DNA from: Bacteroidales bacterium UBA6408
GTDB taxonomy: Bacteria > Bacteroidota > Bacteroidia > Bacteroidales > UBA932
Assembly (NCBI GenBank): GCA_002439805.1
Contig: DJPQ01000042.1
Coordinates: forward strand, 1 to 17,786
Length of the DNA: 17,786 nt
Direction of reading: 5' to 3'
Part shown: positions 1 through 6,645 of the stretch, one piece after another
How positions within the stretch are numbered: position 1 is the stretch's first letter
Layout of the letters: every line of letters begins with the position of its first letter
The notes under the pieces: generated by a model
Seen by the model: only the letters and a program-made list of their open reading frames with translations
Databases searched by the model: none
What the model was told of the DNA's origin: nothing
Program-made: the position numbers and the translations under genes

Positions 1-17
1 CGCTTGCTTTTACCCCG

Positions 18-1550
18 TTATTTTCCGACGCAGAAATTCCTAAACACATTGTTCAGAACTTCCTGGCTGCTGATGACGCCGACAATTTCGCCTAGGGCGT
101 CGATGGCTTCGCGGAGGTCTTGGACGAGCAGGTCGGTCGGGACTGAGCGGGTCAGGCCGAGGCGAATGCGGGAGAGGGCGGCGGAGGAGGAGGCGAGTGC
201 CTGATAGTGACGCAGGTTTGTCACTAATGTCTGCTCCGTCGAGGCTTCGTTCCAGCCCTGCTGCGAGTCCGCCAGTGCTGCTTTCAGGTCGGATAGGCCT
301 TCTCCCGTCTTGGCGGATACGGGAAACAGAGAGATCCTTGTATCTTCCTCTGTTTTTGCGTCAAAGTCTGAGCCATCAGCGTAGGAAATAAAAATGTTTT
401 GTATTAAAACATTTTTGTTATCGAGTTCGTCTTCCGAAATTTCATCAATTTTGTTGAGGATGACGAACAGTTTCTGCTTCCGAAAATCAACCAGAGGGAG
501 GAGCGCGGAGAACTCATCGGCAAGGATGGCGTCGAGTTTCGTCGCGTCAAGCATCGCGATGACTACCGAGGCCTCAGAGAGCTTGCGGTAGGACCTTTCG
601 ATGCCTATGCGCTCAATCGCGTCGGTTGATTCGCGCAGGCCGGCGGTGTCTATGAAGCGGAAGAGGATGCCGTCGATGTTGAGGGTCTCCTCGATGGTGT
701 CGCGGGTCGTGCCGTCGATGTCCGAGACGATGGCGCGGTCCTCGCCGAGAAGGGAGTTGAGGAGCGTGCTCTTGCCGGCGTTCGTCGCCCCGACGATGGC
801 TGTCTGGATGCCGTTGCGCAGGGCGTTGCCGAGCCGGAACGAATCCATCAGGCGGGTGATGTGTCCTGATGTCCCGTCAACGAGGGCTGCAAGCCTTGAA
901 CGGTCGGCGAACTCCACGTCCTCTTCGCTGAAGTCCAGTTCCAGCTCCATCATGGTTACGAGCTCCAGCAGCTCGGCGCGCATCCGGGTCAGCTCCTGCG
1001 AGAAGCCGCCTTTCATCTGGGACATCGCCACCCTGTGGGACGCTTCCGACGACGATGCGATTACATCCGCGACCGCCTCGGCCTGCGCGAGATCCATCTT
1101 CCCGTTCAGAAATGCCCTCTGCGTGAACTCTCCGGGCCTGGCGAGCCTGCATCCTGCCTGTATCAGCAACTGCATCAGTTCCGAAACAATATATTTCGAC
1201 GCATGACACGAAATCTCCAGCGCATCCTCTCCCGTGTAGGAATGCGGTGCCCGGAAAACGCTGACAATCACCTCATCGAGGGTCTCCATGCCTCCCGCCA
1301 TCGAGGCTCTATCGTCGCCCCAAATATTGGCTTTCCGTGTTGGCAAACTTTCCTTACTCGAAGTGTAAAACACCGTGCCATAGTGCAGAGTGTAGCCCGC
1401 CGCGTCCGCGAGCCTGCCTTTCTTCAGGGAGACTATCCTGTCCGCGAGTTCAAGGCATCCGCAGCCGCTCACCCTTATAATGGAAATTGCCCCCGTGCCC
1501 GGAACTGTCGCCGGGGCGCATATTATGTCGTCCGCAAAAAACTTGTCCAT
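18..1550 (-). CDS. mnmE: tRNA uridine-5-carboxymethylaminomethyl(34) synthesis GTPase MnmE
   Basis: MnmE works with MnmG in the cytoplasm to modify U34 of certain tRNAs. Seen: an N-terminal folate-binding domain opening MDKFFADDIICAPATVPGTG and containing APHSYTGEDALEISCH; a G domain with P-loop GATNAGKS (about residues 252-260), GTTRDT, DTAG, NKID and SAK; and the C-terminal FCVGK tail, whose Cys is the family's catalytic hallmark (usually CIGK). I chose the Met at 1550 because homologues begin close to this point; an in-frame Met at 1610 would add 20 unconserved residues. At 510 residues it is longer than the usual roughly 455-465. The extra length lies in about 20 residues before the first conserved MnmE block and about 35 between the G4 and G5 motifs. 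It is transcribed divergently from pyk. Family assignment is very secure. Confidence 0.96.
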   Translation of the reverse strand: MDKFFADDIICAPATVPGTGAISIIRVSGCGCLELADRIVSLKKGRLADAAGYTLHYGTVFYTSSKESLPTRKANIWGDDRASMAGGMETLDEVIVSVFRAPHSYTGEDALEISCHASKYIVSELMQLLIQAGCRLARPGEFTQRAFLNGKMDLAQAEAVADVIASSSEASHRVAMSQMKGGFSQELTRMRAELLELVTMMELELDFSEEDVEFADRSRLAALVDGTSGHITRLMDSFRLGNALRNGIQTAIVGATNAGKSTLLNSLLGEDRAIVSDIDGTTRDTIEETLNIDGILFRFIDTAGLRESTDAIERIGIERSYRKLSEASVVIAMLDATKLDAILADEFSALLPLVDFRKQKLFVILNKIDEISEDELDNKNVLIQNIFISYADGSDFDAKTEEDTRISLFPVSAKTGEGLSDLKAALADSQQGWNEASTEQTLVTNLRHYQALASSSAALSRIRLGLTRSVPTDLLVQDLREAIDALGEIVGVISSQEVLNNVFRNFCVGK

Positions 1551-1678
1551 AAAAATATATGTGTTCGGCGAAATCATCGGAATCGACGAAATCGTCCGCG
1601 AATTTAGCAATATATCGTCAAATAACAGTAATTTTCATTACGGGACGATATTATCTTCGCCGATTGGATGAAAATAGT

Positions 1679-1686
1679 TAATTTTG
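1679..1686 (+). promoter_or_regulatory. Candidate -7 element (TAATTTTG) for pyk
   Basis: TAATTTTG matches the Bacteroidetes primary sigma -7 consensus TAnnTTTG. I see no good TTTG at the expected -33 distance. Transcription would begin near 1692, leaving a very short leader before the start codons at 1698 or 1707 and ruling out the in-frame ATG at 1668. Confidence 0.4.
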
Positions 1687-1697
1687 CAGCGAAAAAA

Positions 1698-3110
1698 ATG
1701 TTGAAAATGATAGACAAGAAGACAAAGATTATATGCACCGTCGCGGACAACAGGTGTGAGGTGGACTTCATCCGGCAGCTCTACGAAAACGGGATGAACG
1801 TCGTGCGCATCAACTCGGCCCACGCTTCGCTTGAGGGGGCGCAGACGATTGTGGATAATGTCAGAAAGGTCTCAGATAGGATAGCCATTCTCATAGACAC
1901 GAAGGGCCCGGAAGTGAGGCTCACGCAGATGGCCGATTCCGTCGGGTTCATAGCGCGGACAGGCGAAACGATTGAAATCGTGGATGATCCGACGCAGCCG
2001 TGCCGCCGGGGAACGCTATATACAACCTATCCGCATATGGCTGAGGACGTGCCCGTGGGGTCGGACATACTCATCGACGACGGCTCCGTTGATTTGTCCG
2101 TCGTCGCGAAAGGGGACGGAAAGCTCATCTGCAAGGTGATGAATGAAGGGATAATCAAGGGGCACAAGAGCGTCAATGTTCCGGCCGTGCACATAAACCT
2201 CCCCGCGGTGACGGAAAAGGACCGCAGGTTCATAGAGTGGGCAATCGGCGCCGACATCGATTTCGTCGCGCACTCGTTTGTCCGCAGCGCCCGCGACCTT
2301 CATGAAATTCAGGAAATTCTTGACGCGCACGATAGCCATCTGAAAATCATATCAAAGATAGAGAACCAGCAGGGCATAGACAACCTCGATGAAATCCTTA
2401 CATACAGCTACGGGATTATGGTAGCCCGCGGAGACCTCGGGGTTGAGATTCCGGCGGAACGCATTCCTTTGATACAGAGGGATATCGTGAAGGCCTGCAG
2501 GAACAGGAAGAAACCCGTGATTATTGCGACGCAGATGCTGCAGAGCATGATAGAGAATCCGCGTCCGACCCGTGCCGAGGTGACCGACGTCGCGAACGCC
2601 ATTTTCCAGAGCGCCGACGCCATCATGCTCAGCGGGGAGAGCGCCTACGGGAAATATCCCGTGGAGGCGGTGGAGACCATGACGAAGATTGCCCTGCAGA
2701 CGGAGAAGACCATTGACGTGAATCTTGAACTGAATCTGAAGAATGCAGTAAAGCCTGTGGCGGTGGTGATTGCAAGGTCTCTTGTGGCCGCGACCCAGGA
2801 ACTGCCGGTCAAGGCTCTCGTGTTTGACACCTACACGGGGCGGGTCGGGCGCTACCTCTCTACATATCGGCCTAAAGTTCCGGTTTATGCCATGTGCTAT
2901 AACAGCTGCACAATGAGGGAACTGGCCCTTGTGTTCGGGATTGAGGCCTACCCCTTCTCAAGAGTGAACGACAAGGAAGAGTTCTCAGCCAAGTCTATTG
3001 ACCTGCTCACGCGGGACGGCAAGATTTCCCAGGGAGACCTCATCGGATTCATCGGAGGCGTGTTCGGCGCCCAGATGGGCGCGACGTATATGGAGCTGAA
3101 ATATGTGTAG
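1698..3110 (+). CDS. pyk: Pyruvate kinase
   Basis: It converts phosphoenolpyruvate and ADP to pyruvate and ATP, the last step of glycolysis. Seen: the N-terminal block DFIRQLYENGMNVVRINSAH, the nucleotide/metal-binding DTKGPEVR, the active-site signature IISKIENQQGI with the catalytic Lys, MVARGDLGVEIP, and IATQMLQSMIENPRPTRAEV followed by MLSGESAYGKYPVEA. The C-terminal regulatory domain is complete and the length (470 residues) is normal. The frame is open back to an ATG at 1668, but a -7-like element covers 1679-1686, so I prefer 1698 (MLKMIDKKTKI) or 1707 (MIDKKTKI), which fit homologue N-termini. The next gene begins within a few bases of the stop, suggesting cotranscription. Confidence 0.95.
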   Translation: MLKMIDKKTKIICTVADNRCEVDFIRQLYENGMNVVRINSAHASLEGAQTIVDNVRKVSDRIAILIDTKGPEVRLTQMADSVGFIARTGETIEIVDDPTQPCRRGTLYTTYPHMAEDVPVGSDILIDDGSVDLSVVAKGDGKLICKVMNEGIIKGHKSVNVPAVHINLPAVTEKDRRFIEWAIGADIDFVAHSFVRSARDLHEIQEILDAHDSHLKIISKIENQQGIDNLDEILTYSYGIMVARGDLGVEIPAERIPLIQRDIVKACRNRKKPVIIATQMLQSMIENPRPTRAEVTDVANAIFQSADAIMLSGESAYGKYPVEAVETMTKIALQTEKTIDVNLELNLKNAVKPVAVVIARSLVAATQELPVKALVFDTYTGRVGRYLSTYRPKVPVYAMCYNSCTMRELALVFGIEAYPFSRVNDKEEFSAKSIDLLTRDGKISQGDLIGFIGGVFGAQMGATYMELKYV

Positions 3111-3114
3111 GACG

Positions 3115-3768
3115 ATGGAAAACAGGGCGCTGCTTTTTGACTTTGACGGCGTTGTCGTCGACTCTGAAAAATTCTATACGATACTTTGGGATGGGATTGG
3201 AAAGGAGTGTCTCCACTGTGAGGATTTCGGGAAGGCGGTGAAGGGGAGTACGCTTGACTGCATCCTTTCGACATATTTCGGAACCCGGAGGGATTTGTGG
3301 CCGGAGATAGCCGCCCGTCTCGACAAATTTGAGAAGGATATGCCATACGACTACATACCCGGTGTCGTCGACTTCATCAAGGAAGGACGTCGGCGCGGGT
3401 TCAAGATGGCCGTCGTGACCAGCTCCAATCTTCAGAAAATGAGGAGCGTCTATGCGAAGAGGCCTGAGATTCCGGGGCTCTTCGACGCCATCCTGACAAG
3501 CGAGGACTTCGCGGCCTCGAAGCCCGATCCGGACTGCTTCCTCAAAGGAATGGCGCGTTTCGGAACAGATGCCGCACACACCGTAGTCTTCGAGGACTCC
3601 GTCAACGGTCTCAGGTCCGGCAAGGCCTCCGGCGCTCTCGTGATAGGTCTCACGACCACAAACCCGCCCGAAGTGGTTCGCGAATACAGCTCCCTTCAAA
3701 TCCCCGACTTTACGGATAAGGAGAGAATTTTTGAATTTATTGAAGATAATTTAGCCAGGCTTGCATGA
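3115..3768 (+). CDS. HAD superfamily hydrolase, beta-phosphoglucomutase-like
   Basis: This is a HAD-fold phosphatase or phosphomutase, subfamily IA; the substrate cannot be told from sequence. All four motifs are present: motif I DFDGVVVDSE with the nucleophile and acid/base Asp pair, motif II Ser in VVTSSN, motif III Lys in SKPDPDCF, and motif IV VVFEDSVNGLRSG with metal-binding acids. A helical cap follows motif I. Length (217 residues) is standard. The frame also has an ATG at 3103 that overlaps the pyk stop; I prefer 3115 because MENRALLFDFDG places motif I at the usual distance from the N-terminus and AGGA lies just upstream. The close coupling to pyk suggests a carbohydrate or housekeeping phosphatase role, which is inference only. 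Confidence 0.9.
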   Translation: MENRALLFDFDGVVVDSEKFYTILWDGIGKECLHCEDFGKAVKGSTLDCILSTYFGTRRDLWPEIAARLDKFEKDMPYDYIPGVVDFIKEGRRRGFKMAVVTSSNLQKMRSVYAKRPEIPGLFDAILTSEDFAASKPDPDCFLKGMARFGTDAAHTVVFEDSVNGLRSGKASGALVIGLTTTNPPEVVREYSSLQIPDFTDKERIFEFIEDNLARLA

Positions 3769-3787
3769 TGTGTATTGTTGAGAAAAA

Positions 3788-3901
3788 GGCGCATAAGCGC
3801 CGTGCGGAGAACAGCGAAGCGGGGACTTTGTGCGATGGTGCGCACGGAGCACCGCTTCCCCTTTTAGGGGACGGGAGGGGTAATGAGACAAACGGGAGGG
3901 G
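3788..3901. repeat. Structured intergenic element with stacked inverted and direct repeats
   Basis: The gap between the HAD gene and topB is unusually ordered. It holds a GGCGC-ATAA-GCGCC hairpin (3788-3801), a longer nested inverted repeat with GAAGCGG pairing CCGCTTC around GTGC/GCAC arms, a TCCCCT-TTT-AGGGGA hairpin (3857-3871), and two copies of ACGGGAGGGG (3871-3880 and 3892-3901), the second ending just before the topB start. It resembles an interspersed REP-like extragenic repeat. It may end pyk-HAD transcription, and its last G-rich repeat may act as the topB ribosome-binding site. No gene is seen here. Confidence 0.5.
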
Positions 3902-3907
3902 GGATTT

Positions 3908-5743
3908 ATGGCAGTAGTTTGCATCGCAGAGAAGCCGAGTGTGGCGAGAGAGATTGCCGATGTCCTTGGAGCCAAGCTGAAAAAGAACGGCTACATCGAG
4001 GGCAACGGCTATCAGGTGACGTGGACATTCGGCCACCTGTGCACACTCAAGGAGCCTCACGACTACGACCCGAAGTGGCGTGTATGGGCGCTATCGACCC
4101 TTCCCATGATGCCCCCGCGCTTCGGCATAAAGCTCATAGACAACGAGACTTACAAGGCGCAGTTTCAAGTTATAGAACAGCTGATGCAGAACGCCGACAT
4201 GATCGTGAACTGCGGCGATGCCGGACAGGAGGGAGAGCTGATTCAGCGCTGGGTCATGCAGAAGGCGCGGGCGAAGTGTCCGGTCAAGCGCCTGTGGATT
4301 TCATCCCTCACCGAGGAGGCTATCCGCGAAGGCTTCAACCACCTTGAGGACTCTTCCAAGTTCCAGCGGCTCTACGAGGCAGGCCTGTGCCGCGCCATAG
4401 GGGACTGGCTGCTCGGGATGAACGCCACAAGACTCTATAGTCTGAAATATGGCGGAGGATATTCCCGCGACCGTAAGGTGCTGTCGATCGGAAGGGTCCA
4501 AACCCCTACTTTAGCTCTTATTGTAAGTCGGCAGAACGAAATCGAGAATTTCAAGCCGGAACCGTATTGGGAGCTCAAGACCACCTACCGCGACACTGTC
4601 TTCAGTTCGACCAAGGGCAAGTTCAAGGTGAAGGAAGACGGAGAGAAACTGCTTGAGGTAATAAGCGGCAACGACTTCACGGTCACCGACATCGCCGAGA
4701 AGAAAGGCAAGGAGTTCGCCCCGCGCCTCTTCGACCTCACCTCGCTTCAGGTCGAGTGCAACAAGCGCTTCGGCTTCAGCGCCGACGAGACCCTGCGCCT
4801 CATCCAGTCGCTGTACGAGAAGAAGGTGACGACATACCCCCGCGTCGATACGACCTTCCTCAGCGACGACATATATCCGAAAGTTCCCAAGACCCTCGAA
4901 GGACTCGTTGCATACCGCGAATTTACCGACCCGCTGAAGGGGAAGAAGCTTCCGAAGACGAAGCGGGTCTTCGACAACTCGAAGGTGACGGACCACCACG
5001 CGATAATCCCGACCGGAGTTCCGGCGACAAACCTCACGCAGCAGGAGATGGTGGTCTATGACCTCGTGGCGCGCCGTTTCATCGCGGAGTTCTACCCCGA
5101 CTGCGAGATTTCGACGACGACGGTCCTCGGCAGGGTCGCCGACATCGAGTTCAAGGCATCCGGCAAGCAGATTCTGAAGCCCGGCTGGAGAGCGGTGGAG
5201 CAGCGTCCGCAGGCAAACGCGCAGCAGCCGGACGGCGGGCAGGCTTCCGCGGGGGGCTCACAGGGAGATGGCGAAGGCCCCTCCGACGGCGCGGAACTCA
5301 GGATTATGCCGAACTTCACGAAAGGGGAGTCCGGGCCGCACGTCCCCACTCTCAAGGAGACCTGGACAACACCTCCCAAACCCTACACCGAGGCGACTCT
5401 TCTCCGCGCTATGGAGACGGCCGGCAAGTTCGTTGACAACGAGGAACTTCGCGACGCCCTCAAGGAAAACGGCATAGGCCGCCCATCGACCCGCGCCGCC
5501 ATCATCGAGACGCTCTTCAAGCGCGGTTACATCCGCCGTGAGCGCAAGAATCTCCTCCCGACCGACACCGGCCGCGACCTGATCTCCACCATTCATGAGG
5601 ATCTCCTCAAGTCCGCCGAGCTGACCGGCATCTGGGAACGCAAGCTCCGCCGGATCGAGCGCGGCGACTATGAGGCCTCGGCCTTCATCGACGAGCTCAA
5701 GGCCATGGTCTCCGGCGTAGTCTTTCATGTCATGAACTCATGA
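3908..5743 (+). CDS. topB: DNA topoisomerase III (type IA)
   Basis: A type IA topoisomerase that passes single strands to resolve and decatenate DNA. Seen: the N-terminal Toprim domain with AEKPSVAREIA (Glu near residue 7) and CGDAGQEGE, the family's DxDxxGE-like motif with Gly in place of the second Asp; the conserved LSIGRVQTPTLALIV; the catalytic tyrosine in TTYPRVDT (Tyr310); HHAIIPTG; and TLLRAMETAGKFV followed by GIGRPSTRAAIIETLFKRGY. Between about residues 430 and 470 is a low-complexity Gly/Ala/Gln-rich linker. Length is 611 residues. Many Bacteroidetes relatives continue past the ELKAMV region into a further C-terminal part, while here the frame ends in VVFHVMNS directly at a tandem-repeat block, so the tail may be shortened. 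A G-rich tract just precedes the ATG. Confidence 0.95.
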   Translation: MAVVCIAEKPSVAREIADVLGAKLKKNGYIEGNGYQVTWTFGHLCTLKEPHDYDPKWRVWALSTLPMMPPRFGIKLIDNETYKAQFQVIEQLMQNADMIVNCGDAGQEGELIQRWVMQKARAKCPVKRLWISSLTEEAIREGFNHLEDSSKFQRLYEAGLCRAIGDWLLGMNATRLYSLKYGGGYSRDRKVLSIGRVQTPTLALIVSRQNEIENFKPEPYWELKTTYRDTVFSSTKGKFKVKEDGEKLLEVISGNDFTVTDIAEKKGKEFAPRLFDLTSLQVECNKRFGFSADETLRLIQSLYEKKVTTYPRVDTTFLSDDIYPKVPKTLEGLVAYREFTDPLKGKKLPKTKRVFDNSKVTDHHAIIPTGVPATNLTQQEMVVYDLVARRFIAEFYPDCEISTTTVLGRVADIEFKASGKQILKPGWRAVEQRPQANAQQPDGGQASAGGSQGDGEGPSDGAELRIMPNFTKGESGPHVPTLKETWTTPPKPYTEATLLRAMETAGKFVDNEELRDALKENGIGRPSTRAAIIETLFKRGYIRRERKNLLPTDTGRDLISTIHEDLLKSAELTGIWERKLRRIERGDYEASAFIDELKAMVSGVVFHVMNS

Positions 5744-5744
5744 T

Positions 5745-5828
5745 ATTTGTCGGATTTGAGCGCTTTGATGCAAATTATTTGTCGGATTTGAGCGTTTTCG
5801 AGCAAATTATTTGTCGGATTTGAGCACT
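5745..5828. repeat. Three tandem 32-bp repeats
   Basis: ATTTGTCGGATTTGAGC recurs at 5745, 5777 and 5809, exactly 32 bp apart. The remaining bases of each unit are similar (GCTTTGATGCAAATT and GTTTTCGAGCAAATT), and the third unit breaks off into a T-run. The block abuts the topB stop (5741-5743), and its third copy supplies the -33 TTTG of the promoter for the DUF4143 relic, so it may be an operator array. Confidence 0.85.
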
Positions 5829-5842
5829 TTTTTTTATCTTTG
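5810..5842 (+). promoter_or_regulatory. Bacteroidetes-type promoter (TTTG-N21-TATCTTTG)
   Basis: The -33 TTTG (5810-5813) lies inside the third 32-bp repeat and the -7 TATCTTTG at 5835-5842, with 21 bp between. This predicts a start near 5849 and a leader of about 17 nt for the ORF at 5866. Confidence 0.65.
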
Positions 5843-5865
5843 TGCCACATTGATAAATAATTACG

Positions 5866-6405
5866 ATGCCAAACAGGGAATTCCTAAATTCCATATTTAT
5901 GCATCCCATGACTTTCGATGAGTTTCTTACGGTCATCCATAATGAGGGACTTTTTCTCGACCCTGGGCTCCTTCTGGCAGTGCTCAACCTTGAGGGCACT
6001 CTGTCGCAACAGCTGATAGAGTCGATTATGACAGACTCTCCGCAGGAACTTGTCAACAAAGGATGTATCGCGGAGATGGTCGCTGGCCTTGAAATTATGC
6101 GGAACAAGCCTGCGGTTCAGCGACAGAAGCTGTACTATTGGAAAAAGACCGGCAATAGTGTGGCGGAAGTGGATTATCTCGAAATCCTCAATGCGACGGT
6201 AACTCCGATTGAAGTCAAGTCCGGCACTCAGGGCGGCATGAAAAGCCTGTGGCTGTTCATGTGCGAGAAGCACCTGAAGGAGGCAATTCGCTGTTCGCTT
6301 GAGAATTTCGGCGAAATTGACTATGTGGATAAAGAAGAACAGCCGTCGGTCGTCCGCCATGTCAAAATCTACCCCTTGTATGCCATGAAGCAGCTTGGGC
6401 GATAA
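5866..6405 (+). pseudogene. DUF4143-type AAA ATPase relic lacking the ATPase core
   Basis: The C-terminal half matches the DUF4143 (PD-(D/E)XK-like) region of a large Bacteroidetes ATPase family: LVNKGCIAEMVAGLEIM, then LYYWKKTGNSVAEVDYLEI, then VTPIEVKSGTQGGMKSLWLF and VKIYPLYAMKQL. Full-length members are about 400 residues, with an N-terminal P-loop domain. This ORF has 179 and shows no Walker A or B. Its N-terminal stretch MTFDEFLTVIHNEGL resembles the mid-protein segment after the ATPase core, so an internal or 5' deletion seems to have fused the promoter-proximal end to the tail. The acidic and Lys residues of the EVDYL...PIEVKSG nuclease-like motif remain. It keeps its own promoter, so a short protein could still be made. 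It could also be a genuine DUF4143-only gene. Confidence 0.65.
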
Positions 6406-6446
6406 GCCGGTACTGTTTGTTGCAATTTTCATTTTCATAGAAAAAA

Positions 6447-6477
6447 TTTGCAATCAGAGCAAAAAGAGATATATTTG
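6447..6477 (+). promoter_or_regulatory. Bacteroidetes-type promoter (TTTG-N19-TATATTTG) for the M64 lipoprotein
   Basis: TTTG at 6447-6450 and TATATTTG at 6470-6477 are separated by 19 bp, a textbook match to the Bacteroidetes -33/-7 pair. Transcription would start near 6484, giving a leader of about 160 nt before the gene at 6646. Confidence 0.75.
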
Positions 6478-6563
6478 CAGGCGAGAAGCAAGGCACATTA
6501 TTTAACCTTAATGTTACTTATTTCGTTTGTATGTATTTGACACGATGAGACTCAATGCAACCT

Positions 6564-6620
6564 TTTGTCTTGATACTCTCATTGTCACTTTTCCAATAAG
6601 TGCAGGACATTGGAGACAAA
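6564..6620 (+). promoter_or_regulatory. Leader hairpin upstream of the M64 lipoprotein gene
   Basis: Nested inverted repeats lie in the predicted leader: TTTGTCT (6564-6570) pairs with AGACAAA (6614-6620), and CACTT (6586-6590) with AAGTG (6598-6602) around a 7-nt loop. It ends 25 nt before the ATG. It could modulate translation or mRNA stability; it matches no riboswitch I recognise. The rest of 6406-6645 shows only the promoter. Confidence 0.35.
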
Positions 6621-6645
6621 TAACTTTTAACATAGAACTGACAGA

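Noticed and set aside
1668..1697. ATG at 1668 as the pyruvate kinase start
   Set aside because: It adds residues absent from homologues and lies upstream of a likely -7 element at 1679-1686.
3883..4347. Plus-strand ORF of 154 codons overlapping topB
   Set aside because: It is an out-of-frame shadow of topB, Arg/His-rich and without any domain.
5745..5828. Regular 32-bp repeats as a small CRISPR array
   Set aside because: The units are contiguous and similar along their whole length with no unique spacers, and no cas genes are near.
6564..6620. Invertible promoter segment
   Set aside because: The inverted repeats are only 7 bp, the promoter at 6447-6477 lies outside them, and no invertase gene is present in the window.
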